Source: Hymenobacter piscis
GTDB taxonomy: Bacteria; Bacteroidota; Bacteroidia; Cytophagales; Hymenobacteraceae
NCBI RefSeq assembly: GCF_018760735.1
Contig: NZ_JAHHZN010000006.1
Location: 124,001 to 188,000 of the forward strand
Length of the DNA stretch: 64,000 nt
Direction: 5' to 3'
A model generated the notes under the pieces. That model was given only the letters and a program-made list of their open reading frames with translations, had not been told where the DNA came from and made no database searches. Shown here piece by piece: positions 31,370 through 40,599 of this stretch. Position 1 is the first letter of the stretch; every line of letters begins with the position of its first letter. The translations under genes and the position numbers were made by a program.

Positions 31370-33670
31370 ATGAAAATGCCCCTGCCAATGCGCCCGGACT
31401 TAGTGGTTAGCAGTCTGCTGCTGTTGCTGGCGGGAGCCACCACCAGCGCGCCGGCCCAGAGCGCGCCGCCGTTCAGTTTCGAGTTCCGGGCCGGGGCAAA
31501 AGTAGTGCAAGGTACCGATACGCTGCGCAACGCCTGGGCCGGGGGCCTCAACTCGCCCCAGTTCTCCCACCTCGACCTCAACCAGGACCGGCAGCCCGAC
31601 CTGGTAGCTTTCGATAGGATGACCAACCGGGTGGTGCCCTTTCTGAGCGTGGCCACTGCCGCGGGCCGGGCTTGGCAGTTCGCGCCCGAGTATGCCGCCC
31701 TGTTTCCGGAAGACCTGCGGGGCTGGCTGCTGCTGCGCGACTACGACTGCGACGGCCGGCCCGACCTGTTCACGGCCGATGCCTCGGGCAGCAACATCCG
31801 CGTGTTCCGCCACGAGCCCGATGCCCAGGGCCGGCCCGCCTTCCGCCTCATAACCTCGCTGCTTTCCTACCAGGATGCCCGCGGCTTTCCGGTCAACATT
31901 GCCGTGGGCGGCACCAACCTGCCCGCCATTGAGGACCTCGACGGCGACGGCCGCCTCGACGTGCTGGCCTACGATTTCAGCTCCACCGCGCCCGGCATTT
32001 ACTACTACCGCAACACCGTGACCACCGGCTCCTGCGGCGGGCTCGAATTCGCGGAGGCCTCTTCCTACTGGGGCGGGCTGGCCAGCTCCCAGCTCTGCAA
32101 CGTGTTCGATTTCGCCTTCAGTGCCCAGCCCGCGCCCGGCCCGCTACGGCCCCAGCACCAGGGCGGCTTCAGCCTGGGCCTGTTCGATGTGGACGGCGAC
32201 GGCACCCCGGACCTGCTCACGGGCCGCGACTACTGCCCCGAGCTGGCCGTGCTGCGCAACTCCGGCACGGCCCGGGACGCGCGCTTCACGCGGGCCCAGC
32301 TCAACTCCGTGGAGCCTTTCCGCAGCCAGCCGGCCCTGCTGCCCAACTACCCCGCCGCCTTCCCCGTCGATGTCACCTTCGATGGGGTGCCCGACGTGCT
32401 GGTTTCCTCCTTTCTGGCCACGAATGAGGATACCATTGACACCCGGCAGTCGGTGCTGCTGTACCGCAACGCGGGCACGGCCGCCGCGCCCCGGCTGGTG
32501 CGCGAGCAGAACGATTTTCTGCAGCGCGACATGCTGGATGTGGGCGAGCTGGCGGCCCCCACCTTCGGCGACCTGGATGGCGACGGACTGGTGGACATGC
32601 TGGTGGGCGGCGTGAGTCGGCGCAGCGGCTTTTACCGGGCCGGCCTGAGCTACTACCGCAACGTGGGCACGGCCACCCAACCCGTTTTTCAGCTGATGAC
32701 GGATGATTACCTGGGCCTGAGCAGGCAGAAGCTGGGCTTTTTGCGGCCGGTACTCACGGACCTGAATGAGGACGGCCGCCTGGATCTGGTGTACTCGGCC
32801 TTCCGCCTGGGTACCACCCGTAACGCCCTGACCTACGTGCCGAATACGGCGGCGGCCGGCCAGCCGGCAGTGTTCAACCTGAGCGCGGCCGGCACCCTGG
32901 CCAACCTGCCCACGCTCCGCTTCGCCCTGCCCGCCTTTGCCGACGTGGACGGTGACGGACACCCCGACCTGCTGCTGGGCGTCACCGGCGACCCGGCCGG
33001 GCCGCTGCACTACTACCGCAACAGCGGCACCGGGGCGGTAGCGCAGCGCTTCACCCTGCAGCAGGCCGATTTTGGCCAGCTCCGCACCGGGTCCGGCGGC
33101 CGGCCCACCTACCTGAGCCCCGTGGTGGCCGATTTCGACGGTGACGGCCGCCCCGACCTGCTCACGGCCGATGCCGACGGCGACATCCGCTTCTTCACGG
33201 ACCTGCGCGCCCAGACCGGCGCTTTCCTGGGCCGCACCGATGTGTTCTACAACCCGCTCACCCGGCAAAACGAGGCGGGCCGCTGGGGTCTGGGCAACCT
33301 GGTCCGCTACGCTCCCGCCGCCGCCGACGTGAATGCCGACGGCGTGCCGGAGTTGTTTCTGGGTCTTGAGAGCGGGGGCATCAGCAGCTTCGTGGGGCGC
33401 AACCGGGTGGTCACGGCCACCCAGCCCGGGGCTTCGGCCCTGGTCCTGCGCCTCTATCCCAATCCTGCCACTACCCGGGTAACCGTGGAGGCTCCGCGCC
33501 CCGTTCGCCTGACTTTGCTCGACCTCACCGGCCGCCTCGTGCATGCCGAAACCGCCGCCGCCCGCACCCACGAGCTACGCCTGGCCGGCCTGTCCGCCGG
33601 CGTGTACCTGCTACGCTGCCGCGCCCTCACCGGCGAAATCACCGTGCAGCGGTTGGTGGTGGGGAGGTGA
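31370..33670 (+). CDS. secreted FG-GAP/VCBS-repeat protein with T9SS sorting domain
   Basis: 766 residues from ATG 31370 (signal peptide MKMPLPMRPDLVVSSLLLLL ... APAQS). Six or more FG-GAP/VCBS repeats with calcium-binding loops follow, for example DLDGDGRLDVLAY, DVDGDGTPDLLTG, DLDGDGLVDMLVG, DLNEDGRLDLVYS, DVDGDGHPDLLLG and DFDGDGRPDLLTA; such repeats form beta-propellers of the integrin type. The C-terminus LRLYPNPATTRVTV ... AGVYLLRC is a T9SS type A sorting signal, so it is a surface or released protein, perhaps an adhesin. The open frame extends back to 29960, but that part is antisense to murF and has no signal sequence. No enzyme domain is visible. Confidence 0.9.
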   Translation: MKMPLPMRPDLVVSSLLLLLAGATTSAPAQSAPPFSFEFRAGAKVVQGTDTLRNAWAGGLNSPQFSHLDLNQDRQPDLVAFDRMTNRVVPFLSVATAAGRAWQFAPEYAALFPEDLRGWLLLRDYDCDGRPDLFTADASGSNIRVFRHEPDAQGRPAFRLITSLLSYQDARGFPVNIAVGGTNLPAIEDLDGDGRLDVLAYDFSSTAPGIYYYRNTVTTGSCGGLEFAEASSYWGGLASSQLCNVFDFAFSAQPAPGPLRPQHQGGFSLGLFDVDGDGTPDLLTGRDYCPELAVLRNSGTARDARFTRAQLNSVEPFRSQPALLPNYPAAFPVDVTFDGVPDVLVSSFLATNEDTIDTRQSVLLYRNAGTAAAPRLVREQNDFLQRDMLDVGELAAPTFGDLDGDGLVDMLVGGVSRRSGFYRAGLSYYRNVGTATQPVFQLMTDDYLGLSRQKLGFLRPVLTDLNEDGRLDLVYSAFRLGTTRNALTYVPNTAAAGQPAVFNLSAAGTLANLPTLRFALPAFADVDGDGHPDLLLGVTGDPAGPLHYYRNSGTGAVAQRFTLQQADFGQLRTGSGGRPTYLSPVVADFDGDGRPDLLTADADGDIRFFTDLRAQTGAFLGRTDVFYNPLTRQNEAGRWGLGNLVRYAPAAADVNADGVPELFLGLESGGISSFVGRNRVVTATQPGASALVLRLYPNPATTRVTVEAPRPVRLTLLDLTGRLVHAETAAARTHELRLAGLSAGVYLLRCRALTGEITVQRLVVGR

Positions 33671-33690
33671 TTTGGGTGATGGAGTGAGGA

Positions 33691-33871
33691 AGTGAGGAGG
33701 TAAGAAGGTGAGAAAAGGAACGTCATTCTGAGCGAAGGCGGAGCCGTAGTCGAAGAATCTCGCGTGCTGACGTTGAAACGGTAACGCAACGTCAGCACGC
33801 GAGATTCTTCGACTACGGCTCCGCCTTCGCTCAGAATGACGTTCCTTTTCTCACCTTCTTACCTCCTCACT
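33691..33871. repeat. palindromic repeat, copy 3: 85-bp perfect inverted repeat
   Basis: Arms 33691-33775 and 33787-33871 are exact complements with an 11-nt loop. From outside in: GTGAGGAGGTAAGAAGG words, then the family core AACGTCATTCTGAGC, a GAAGGCGGAGCCGTAGTCGA insert, GAATCTCGCGTGCTGACGTTG. More GTGAGGA words extend on both sides to about 33667 and 33897. It lies between the convergent VCBS-repeat and omega-amidase genes. Confidence 0.9.
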
Positions 33872-33890
33872 CCATCACCTCCTCACTCCA

Positions 33891-34682
33891 TCACCTCACC
33901 AAATCCCGTAACGAAAACGGGTCGGCGTCGTGGAGGGCGGGGAACCGTTCCCGGAAGGCCAGGAGCTCGTCGTGGCGCAGGGTGCGGGTGATGCTGGTTT
34001 CCTGGTTGCCCACTTCCACCAGGTACTCGCCGCGCATGTCCAGCAGGGCCGAGTCGCCGGCGTAGGTGTGGCCGTTGCCGTCCAGGCCCACGCAGTTCAC
34101 GCCCACGGTGTAGGCCAGGTTCTCGATGGCGCGGGCGCGCAGCAGCGTAATCCAGGCGGTGCGGCGGGTGGCGGGCCAGTTGGCCACGTAAAGCAGCAGG
34201 TCGTAGGGGGCGGATTCGGCGTTGCGGCTCCAGACGGGGAAGCGCAGATCGTAGCACACCAGCGGGCAGATGCGCCAGCCCCGCCACTCTTCCACCAGCC
34301 GCTCGGTGCCGGCCGTGTACACCTGGTGCTCCCCGGCCATCGTGAACAGGTGGCGCTTGTTGTAGGAGCTCACCGAGCCATCGGGGCGCACCCAGAGCAG
34401 GCGGTTGTAGTAGCGGCCGGCTTCCTCCACGATGATACTGCCCGTCACCACGGCGTCGCGGGCGGCGGCGGTGGCGCGCATCCAGGCCAGGGTGGGGCCT
34501 TCCACGGGTTCGGCCAGGGAGGGCGCTGCCATGCTGAAGCCGGTCGTGAACATTTCCGGCAGCACAATCAGGTCGGTGGCAATGGAAATGGCGCCGATGT
34601 GGCGGTCCATTTCCAGCCGGTTCGCCGCCGCATCGTGCCAGTGCAGGGCGGTCTGAATAAAGGAAACAGTAAGATCAGACAT
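33891..34682 (-). CDS. nitrilase-superfamily amidohydrolase, probable omega-amidase
   Basis: 263 residues. The Glu-Lys-Cys triad is visible: E43 in LPEMFTTGFSM, K109 in SYNKRHLF and C143 in PLVCYDLRFPVWSR. The sequence pattern matches the YafV/Nit2 branch, which hydrolyses alpha-ketoglutaramate and alpha-ketosuccinamate. The next gene upstream on the same strand is a methionine-type aminotransferase; such enzymes can use glutamine and release alpha-ketoglutaramate, so the pair fits a methionine-salvage transamination route. The gap between them is about 106 bases. ATG 34682 (MSDLTVSFIQTALHW) is the family start; the longer frame to 34745 is not. Confidence 0.88.
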   Translation of the reverse strand: MSDLTVSFIQTALHWHDAAANRLEMDRHIGAISIATDLIVLPEMFTTGFSMAAPSLAEPVEGPTLAWMRATAAARDAVVTGSIIVEEAGRYYNRLLWVRPDGSVSSYNKRHLFTMAGEHQVYTAGTERLVEEWRGWRICPLVCYDLRFPVWSRNAESAPYDLLLYVANWPATRRTAWITLLRARAIENLAYTVGVNCVGLDGNGHTYAGDSALLDMRGEYLVEVGNQETSITRTLRHDELLAFRERFPALHDADPFSLRDLVR

Positions 34683-34788
34683 GACGCCAGGAATTGGTAG
34701 TAGAATAGGCCGTAAGCAGGCGCAAACAAGCAGGCTCTTGTCCAATATAGGCCATCTATTCGGCAGACTGCCCGCCTGACCTCTTCAA

Positions 34789-35943
34789 TCAGCCCCGCAG
34801 CCGGTCGGCCGCGGCCCGCAACGTGGCTTCCTGCTTGGCGAAGCAGAAGCGCACCAGCTGGTGGTCCTGCCCGTCGTGGTAGAAGGCCGAGAGCGGGACC
34901 ACGGCCACGCCGGTGTCGCGGGTGAGCTGGCGGGCAAAGGTCACGTCATCGAGGCCGGGGGCCACGGCCCGGAAGTCGGCCACCTGGAAGTAGCCGCCGG
35001 GCACCGGCAGCAGCCCGAAATCGGTGGGCGCGAGCAACTCCCGGAACAGGTCGCGCTTCTGCTGATAAAAGGCCGGCAGCGCGTCGTAAAGGTCGGCATC
35101 GGGCAGCACGTCGGCCAGGGCGTGCTGGGTGGGCGTGCTCACGCTGAACGTCACAAACTGGTGTACCCGGCGCAGCTCGGCCGAGAGGGCGGGCGGGGCC
35201 ACGCAGTAGCCCACCTTCCAGCCGGTGGCGTGGTAGGTTTTGCCGAATGAGGACAGCACGAAGGCCCGCTCCCGCAGCTCCGGGTGGCCGGTTACGCTCT
35301 GGTGCTGGGCTCCGTCGAAGACCATGTGCTCGTACACTTCGTCGCTGAGCAGCAGCGTGTCCGTGTCGCGCAGCAGGCCGGCCAGTGTGTCGAGGTCGGC
35401 GGGGGTGAGCACGGCTCCGGTGGGGTTGTGGGGGGAGTTGAGGAGCACCAGCCGGGTGCGGGGCGTGAGGGCGGCGGCCACCCGGTCCCAGTCGGGCCGG
35501 AAATCGGGCCGGCTAAGGGGCACGTACACCGGCACGCCGCCCTGCAGGCGCACGGCCGGCCCATACAGGTCGTAGGCCGGCTCCAGAATCAGCACCTCCT
35601 CGCCGGGCCGCACCACGGCCGCCAGCACCGCGTACAGGGCCTCGGTGGCCCCGTTGGTGACGGTGATTTCGGTGGTCGGGTCGGGCTGGTAGCCGTAGAG
35701 GCGGGCGGTTTTGGCGGCAATGGCGTCGCGCAGGCGGGGCAGGCCGGGCATGGGCGCGTACTGCTGGTGGCCGGGCGTGAGCACGTGGCGGGCCAGGGCC
35801 TCGAGCAGGGGCCGGGGCGGGTCGTAGTCGGGAAAGCCCTGGGCCAGGTTGATGGCACCGGTTTCCTGGGCCAGCTGGCTCATCACCGAAAAAATACTGG
35901 TGCCCACGTCGGGCAGTTTAGACGTCAGGTGGGGTGAAGGCAT
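34789..35943 (-). CDS. methionine/kynurenine-type class I aminotransferase (YbdL-like)
   Basis: 384 residues, PLP-dependent fold type I. LAQGFPDYDPP near the N-terminus, VTNGATEALYAVL, SPHNPTG (173-176 is NPTG), DEVYEHMVFD at 201-210 and the PLP lysine K235 in SSFGKTYHATGWKVGY are the landmarks of the methionine aminotransferase/kynurenine-oxoglutarate aminotransferase group. It likely re-aminates 2-oxo-4-methylthiobutanoate to methionine. The downstream omega-amidase would pull the reaction when glutamine is the donor. ATG 35943 is preferred to the 11-codon extension. A weak TACCTTGA box lies about 30 bases upstream. Confidence 0.9.
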   Translation of the reverse strand: MPSPHLTSKLPDVGTSIFSVMSQLAQETGAINLAQGFPDYDPPRPLLEALARHVLTPGHQQYAPMPGLPRLRDAIAAKTARLYGYQPDPTTEITVTNGATEALYAVLAAVVRPGEEVLILEPAYDLYGPAVRLQGGVPVYVPLSRPDFRPDWDRVAAALTPRTRLVLLNSPHNPTGAVLTPADLDTLAGLLRDTDTLLLSDEVYEHMVFDGAQHQSVTGHPELRERAFVLSSFGKTYHATGWKVGYCVAPPALSAELRRVHQFVTFSVSTPTQHALADVLPDADLYDALPAFYQQKRDLFRELLAPTDFGLLPVPGGYFQVADFRAVAPGLDDVTFARQLTRDTGVAVVPLSAFYHDGQDHQLVRFCFAKQEATLRAAADRLRG

Positions 35944-36038
35944 GGCGTAGCGAGGGAGAGGGGTTGGGGCCCTCAAGGTACGGGCGGAAATCGACAGCCC
36001 GCCAGGAAAATTCCGGCCTTTTCCCCGGTTTTTGTGCC

Positions 36039-39000
36039 TCAGACCGGTAGTGCCGAAGCCGGCAGCTGCACCCGGAAGGTGGAGCCCGCGCCCACGGTGC
36101 TGGTCACGCTCAGCTGGCCGCCGGCGTCCTGTACCATCCGGTTAACCAGGTACAGGCCCATGCCGGAGCCATCCACGTGGTCGTGGAAGCGGCGGAAGAG
36201 CTGGAACAGCTCCGGCCCAAAGCGGTCCAGGTCGATGCCCAGCCCGTTGTCCTGCACCGTGAGCACGGGTTGGCCCTGCTCCAGAAAGGCGCTCAGGCGA
36301 ATGCGGGGGCGGCGGCCGGGAGCCGCGTACTTGAGCGCGTTGCTGAGCAGGTTATACAGGATGCTTTGCAGGTGGGGCCGCACGAAAAGCAGCTCCGGCA
36401 CCGCGGCAAAATTGAGCTGGATGACGGAGCGGCTGGTTTCCATCTGGCTTTGCACGCTGGTGAGCACTTCCCGGGCGAGCTCCTGCAGCGGTAGGCGCTC
36501 GGCCGGCTGCTCGTGGCGCAGCTGCTGCAGGCGCACCAGCTCCGAGAGGTCGTGGATGGTGCCGTAGATCTGGTGCAGGGCCTTCTCGAACATGGCAATG
36601 AGCTTCACCGCGTCGGGGTCGCGGAAAAAGGCCGTGCGGATCAGCTCCTCAAAAATGCCGGCCATGTTGGTGATGGGCTGGCGCAAATCGTGCGAGACGG
36701 CGTACACGAAGCTGTCCAGGTCCTGGTTGGTGCGCGTGAGCTCGTGGTTTTTCTCTTCCAGGCGCTGCTGCACCCGCTTGTAATCGTCGATGTCGGTGGT
36801 GGTGCCAAACCAGCGGGTAATGCGGCCGGCGGCGTCGCGCAGGGGGTGAGCCCGGTGCAGGTACCAGCGGTACTGGCGGCTGCGCACGTCCAGCAGGCGG
36901 CTTTCCAGGTCCAGGTGCCGGCCCGTGCGGATGCAGTCCTCAAATTCGAGCCGCACGTTTTCGGTTTCCTGCTCCGGCAGCAAATGGAAGAATCCCTCCC
37001 GCAGGGTGGTAGCCGTATCGAGGCCGGTGTGGAAGGTCCAGCGGGCGTTGAGGTAGTCGAGCTGCCCGTCGGGCCGGGCCGTCCAGACGATGGCGGGAAT
37101 GGTTTCGGCCAGGAAGCGGAACTGCTCCTCACTGCGGCCCAGTTCCTCGGCCAGCAGGCGCTGGTCGTGCACGTCGGTGCAGTAGCCGTAGAGGCGGCTG
37201 ACCTGCCCGCTGGCATCGAAGGCGGGCACCGAGCGGCTCAGGTGCCAGCGGTACTGCCCATCGTGGCGGCGCAGGCGCAGCTCCAGGTCGAAGGGCCGGC
37301 CGGTGGCCACGGCCTGGCAAAAGGCCTGGCGGCAGTGGGGCAGGTCGTCGGGGTGCAGGGCCAGGCGCCAGCACTGGGACAAATCCTCCATCGTCTGGCC
37401 GGTGTAGCTGAACCACTGGGGACTGAGGTAGTCCATCTGGCCGTCGGGGCGGGCGCTGCTGGTAATCTGCGGGATGGATTCGGTCAGAATGCGCAGCTGC
37501 TCGTTGCGGCGGCGCATTTCCTCATCCAGCACGTCCAGGCGCTGGCGGGTGCGCACCCGGTCGGTTACTTCCACGGCAAAGGTCAGCAGCGTAGCCGCCT
37601 GCCCGGGCAGCGGGGGCAGGGGCTGGCAGACGAAGTCGAAGTAGCGGTGGCGGAGCTGGCCCGTTTCATCGGGCAGGCGCACGAGTTGCTCCTGGCGGTG
37701 GAGGGGCCGGCCCTGGGCGTGCACCATATCGAGCAGTTCAAACAGGCCCTGCCCGGCCAGCACGGGGGCCGCCTGGCGGGCCGGCCGGCCCACGGGCACC
37801 TGCCCGCCCAGCAAGTTGTTGAAGCGCTGGTTGATAAATTCCACCGTGTGCTCGGGGCCGGAGAGCGTGGCAATAAAGGCCGGAACCTGGCCCAGAATCA
37901 GCTGCAGCTGGCGGTCCTGGCGTTCGAGCCGCTGCTGGGTGCGCTTCTGGTCCTCTATGTCGGTGCAGGTGCCAAACCAGCGGGGGGCCGCCGCGTCCTG
38001 CGGGGGTTCGGGGCGGGCGTGGCACAGAAACCAGCGGTAGGCGCCCGCCTGGTCGCGCAGGCGCAGCTCGCACTGGTAGGGGGTGCCGTGGTGGGTGGCC
38101 TGGGTCCAGCGGGCCGCCGCCAGGGCGTGGTCGGCGGGATGAATGACTTCCAGCCAGTTGGCGGGGTGCTCGGCCAGTCCGGTATACGCCTGCCAGCGCT
38201 GGTTTACGTAGCTCACCCGCCCATCGGCCTCGGCCAGCCACACGAGCTGGGGGATAAAATCGGCCAGGAGCCGGAACTGGTGCAGGCTGCGGTGCAGGGC
38301 GCGCTCATTGGCCCGGCTCTGGGTCACGTCCTGCATGGCCCCGAGCAGGCGCAGGGGCTTGCCCGCCGCATCCCGGATGACGTGGTAGCGGTCCGTTACT
38401 TCGGCCCACTCGCCATCGGCCCGGCGCAGGCGGTAACTGGTGCCGTGGGCTGCTACCGGACCGGTGTGCAGGGCCTGCAGAGATGCTTCCAGGCGGGGCC
38501 GGTCGTCGGGGTGCAGCAGGTTCTGCCAGAAGTCCAGGGTGCTGGTTTCGGGCGTGAGGGAGTGGCCGAAAAGCTGGGTGAACATCTCGTTACGCCAGAT
38601 CTGACCGGTGCTCAGGTCGTACTCCCACACGGCGTCGTGGGTGGCGCGGGCCAGGGTCGAGAAGTTTTCGTGGCTGATCTGGTGCTGCTCCCGGGCCTGC
38701 ACCTGCTCGGTCACGTCCAGCACCTGGCCCAGCAGGTAACGCAGCTCGCCGGAGGGCCCCGAAAGGGGCCGCAGCAGTACCTGCCAGTAGCGCACCGTGG
38801 CGTTGGGCTGCTCGTAGCGCAGGGGCTCCAGCTGGCGGGGCTGGCGCAGCCGCACCACCTCGGCCAGCACCGCCGCCAGGTGGTCGGTGCCCACGGGGTC
38901 GGGCAGCAGCTCCAGGATGGAGCGCCCGATGACGTCCGGGCGGCGGCGGCCCAGCAGGCGGCGCATGGCGTCGTTGAGAGCCACCAGCGTCAGGCCGGGC

Positions 39001-39068
39001 GTCAGCACCAGATGCGGCGTGGGGGTGGCTTCGAACAGGAGCTGGAAGTCGGGTTGCTCGGGAGGCAT
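36039..39068 (-). CDS. multi-PAS sensor histidine kinase
   Basis: 1009 residues with no signal peptide or membrane helix, so a cytosolic sensor. About six PAS/PAC units run through residues 1-760 (for example FQLLFEATPTPHLVL, WEYDLSTGQIWRNEMFTQLF, LADFIPQLVWLAEADGRVSY, ESIPQITSSARPDGQMDYLS, AETIPAIVWTARPDGQLDYL). A short coiled coil (LEEKNHELTRTNQDL) leads to the phosphoacceptor H793 in AVSHDLRQPITN. The ATPase domain has the N box LLSNALKYA, G1 DNGLGID and G2 GSGMGLYL. There is no receiver domain and no regulator gene beside it. ATG 39068 fits the TATATTTG box at 39090-39097; ATG 39092 overlaps that box. Confidence 0.93.
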   Translation of the reverse strand: MPPEQPDFQLLFEATPTPHLVLTPGLTLVALNDAMRRLLGRRRPDVIGRSILELLPDPVGTDHLAAVLAEVVRLRQPRQLEPLRYEQPNATVRYWQVLLRPLSGPSGELRYLLGQVLDVTEQVQAREQHQISHENFSTLARATHDAVWEYDLSTGQIWRNEMFTQLFGHSLTPETSTLDFWQNLLHPDDRPRLEASLQALHTGPVAAHGTSYRLRRADGEWAEVTDRYHVIRDAAGKPLRLLGAMQDVTQSRANERALHRSLHQFRLLADFIPQLVWLAEADGRVSYVNQRWQAYTGLAEHPANWLEVIHPADHALAAARWTQATHHGTPYQCELRLRDQAGAYRWFLCHARPEPPQDAAAPRWFGTCTDIEDQKRTQQRLERQDRQLQLILGQVPAFIATLSGPEHTVEFINQRFNNLLGGQVPVGRPARQAAPVLAGQGLFELLDMVHAQGRPLHRQEQLVRLPDETGQLRHRYFDFVCQPLPPLPGQAATLLTFAVEVTDRVRTRQRLDVLDEEMRRRNEQLRILTESIPQITSSARPDGQMDYLSPQWFSYTGQTMEDLSQCWRLALHPDDLPHCRQAFCQAVATGRPFDLELRLRRHDGQYRWHLSRSVPAFDASGQVSRLYGYCTDVHDQRLLAEELGRSEEQFRFLAETIPAIVWTARPDGQLDYLNARWTFHTGLDTATTLREGFFHLLPEQETENVRLEFEDCIRTGRHLDLESRLLDVRSRQYRWYLHRAHPLRDAAGRITRWFGTTTDIDDYKRVQQRLEEKNHELTRTNQDLDSFVYAVSHDLRQPITNMAGIFEELIRTAFFRDPDAVKLIAMFEKALHQIYGTIHDLSELVRLQQLRHEQPAERLPLQELAREVLTSVQSQMETSRSVIQLNFAAVPELLFVRPHLQSILYNLLSNALKYAAPGRRPRIRLSAFLEQGQPVLTVQDNGLGIDLDRFGPELFQLFRRFHDHVDGSGMGLYLVNRMVQDAGGQLSVTSTVGAGSTFRVQLPASALPV

Positions 39069-39089
39069 AGGGCAGGGGGCGGGGGCAGG

Positions 39090-39097
39090 CAAATATA
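39090..39097 (-). promoter_or_regulatory. -7 box TATATTTG of the PAS kinase gene
   Basis: Exact TAnnTTTG match on the minus strand, 22 bases before ATG 39068. It excludes ATG 39092 as the start if used. Confidence 0.5.
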
Positions 39098-39191
39098 GAG
39101 TTTCAGCCCATACCTGCTACCGGTCTGGAGCCGGGCCTCAATCCGGTAGACTACCCCGCCCCACCGCCCCTAAGGGCGGCGACCCGGACAA

Positions 39192-39221
39192 CAAAAAAAA
39201 CGGCCGCCCTTAGGGCGGCCG
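39192..39221 (-). terminator. intrinsic terminator of msrA
   Basis: 10-bp stem CGGCCGCCCT / AGGGCGGCCG; on the minus strand it is followed directly by eight T. A second related hairpin (CCGCCC-TAA-GGGCGG) lies at about 39166-39181. Confidence 0.85.
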
Positions 39222-39248
39222 GAACCGGAAAAAAGCGGGTCAGAAAGA

Positions 39249-39935
39249 CTACAGCGGGCTTTTGAGCAACTCCGGAAATTTGTGCCGGAACTTCTCCACC
39301 TTGGGCGTGGACACGCTGCGCACGTAGCCTTCCTGGGGATGCAGGCGGAAGTAGCCCTGGTGGTAGCCCTCGGCGGGCCAGAACTTCTGGAACGGCACCA
39401 CCTGCGTCACGATGGGCGCGCTGTACTGCTGGCTGGCATTGACGCGCGCAATGGCCTCTTCGATGATTTTTTTCTCCGCCGGGGTGCGGTAAAAAGCCAC
39501 GGAGCGGTACTGCGCGCCCGCGTCGGGGCCCTGGCGGTTGAGGGTGGTGGGGTCGTGGGCGGCCCGGAAGAACACGTCCACCAGCGTGGCGAAGCTGATT
39601 TGCCGGGGGTCGTAGTAGATTTCCACCGACTCGGCGTGGCCGGTCTGGCCGCTGCCCACTTCCTCGTAGGTGGGGTTGGCCTCGCGGCCCCCGCTGTAGC
39701 CCGAAACCACGGCCTGCACGCCCTTCAGCTCCTCAAATATTTCCTCGGTGCACCAGAAGCAGCCCCCCGCAAAAGTGGCCGTGGCCAGCCCCTTCAGGCT
39801 GGCGGGCGCGGGCCCGGCGGTAGAGCGGGCCAGGGGCGAAGAATCCTGCTGGGCCTCAGCGGGCCGCTGCTCGGTGCAGGACGCCAGCAGCAGTAGCAGC
39901 AGGGCGGCAAAACTGTTTTTCAGGAAGTTTGACAT
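39249..39935 (-). CDS. msrA: peptide-methionine (S)-S-oxide reductase, lipoprotein
   Basis: 228 residues. The MsrA domain starts at about residue 53 with ATFAGGCFWCTEEIFEELKG; the catalytic Cys is the first Cys of GCFWC (58-62), and SGYSGGREANPTYEEVGSGQ and HAESVEIYYDP follow as in the family. The N-terminus MSNFLKNSFAALLLLLLASC has a lipobox with C20, so the enzyme should be anchored in a membrane facing the periplasm and repair oxidised methionine in envelope proteins. No MsrB is adjacent. ATG 39935 or 39941 could start it; both give the same signal. The gene is single, with a strong terminator. Confidence 0.93.
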   Translation of the reverse strand: MSNFLKNSFAALLLLLLASCTEQRPAEAQQDSSPLARSTAGPAPASLKGLATATFAGGCFWCTEEIFEELKGVQAVVSGYSGGREANPTYEEVGSGQTGHAESVEIYYDPRQISFATLVDVFFRAAHDPTTLNRQGPDAGAQYRSVAFYRTPAEKKIIEEAIARVNASQQYSAPIVTQVVPFQKFWPAEGYHQGYFRLHPQEGYVRSVSTPKVEKFRHKFPELLKSPL

Positions 39936-40122
39936 GTACATACAGACAAGAAGTTAAGCAGGAAGGTTTGGTGGCGGCCCCGGAAAAATCAGGCCCGGCG
40001 GCCGCCCCCGCCTACGTACGCAGCAACGCCCGGGCCGGACGTGGGGGCGGGCGGTTGCACCCGGGCCGCGGAAGTGGTAAGTTACCCCTCCGCTTCGCTC
40101 ACCTCCCTTGCTCCTGCTGCCC

Positions 40123-40521
40123 ATGGCCTCCCGCATCCTGTTCGACGCCAGCTTTCTGGTGCTTTCCTTCGACTACACCCACAACTGGCTGTACGCCGAC
40201 TGGCGGGGCCCGCAGACCCTGGAAACGGTGCAGGCCGGCAGCGCCCAGCTGGTGGAGCAGCTGCGCCGGGAGCGGTGCGACAAGCTGCTCAACGACAACC
40301 GGGCCGTGCACGGCATGTGGATGGACGGCTCGGAGTGGATTTCCCGCGACCTGCCGCCCGAGCTGGCGGCCGCCGGCCTGCGCTACGTGGCCTGGGTGTA
40401 CTCGCCCGAGGTGTTCAGCCGGCTTTCCGCCCAACGGGTGGTGGAGCAGGCCAGCCGCCGCTTTCTCACCTTCGCCTTCGAGGATGCGGCCGCCGCCCGC
40501 GCCTGGCTCAGCAGCATGTAG
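40123..40521 (+). CDS. small STAS-like hypothetical protein, paralog A
   Basis: 132 residues, no signal peptide. The central pattern LSFDYTHNWLYADWRGPQTL, then CDKLLNDNRAVHG and LRYVAWVYSPEVFSRL, ending FEDAAAARAWLSSM, has the alternating strand/helix order of a SpoIIAA/STAS-like fold. KLLNDN and the AWVY motif are shared with the gene at 46791-47228, so the two are paralogs, and more weakly with 47365-47793. In other Bacteroidota, genes of this type are annotated only as hypothetical. Function unknown; STAS-like proteins often act as switches by binding partners. ATG 40123 is chosen over an upstream TTG. Confidence 0.75.
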   Translation: MASRILFDASFLVLSFDYTHNWLYADWRGPQTLETVQAGSAQLVEQLRRERCDKLLNDNRAVHGMWMDGSEWISRDLPPELAAAGLRYVAWVYSPEVFSRLSAQRVVEQASRRFLTFAFEDAAAARAWLSSM

Positions 40522-40599
40522 CCCGCCGCCGCCGCGCCGGCCGATTTGCTTTTGGGGCAGCGGGGTGGTTTCTTCGGGCGTCCTAACCCGTTGTGCCGC

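Noticed and set aside
36513-39098. 861-codon open frame on the plus strand
   Set aside because: Antisense shadow of the multi-PAS kinase, whose PAS and kinase motifs are unmistakable.
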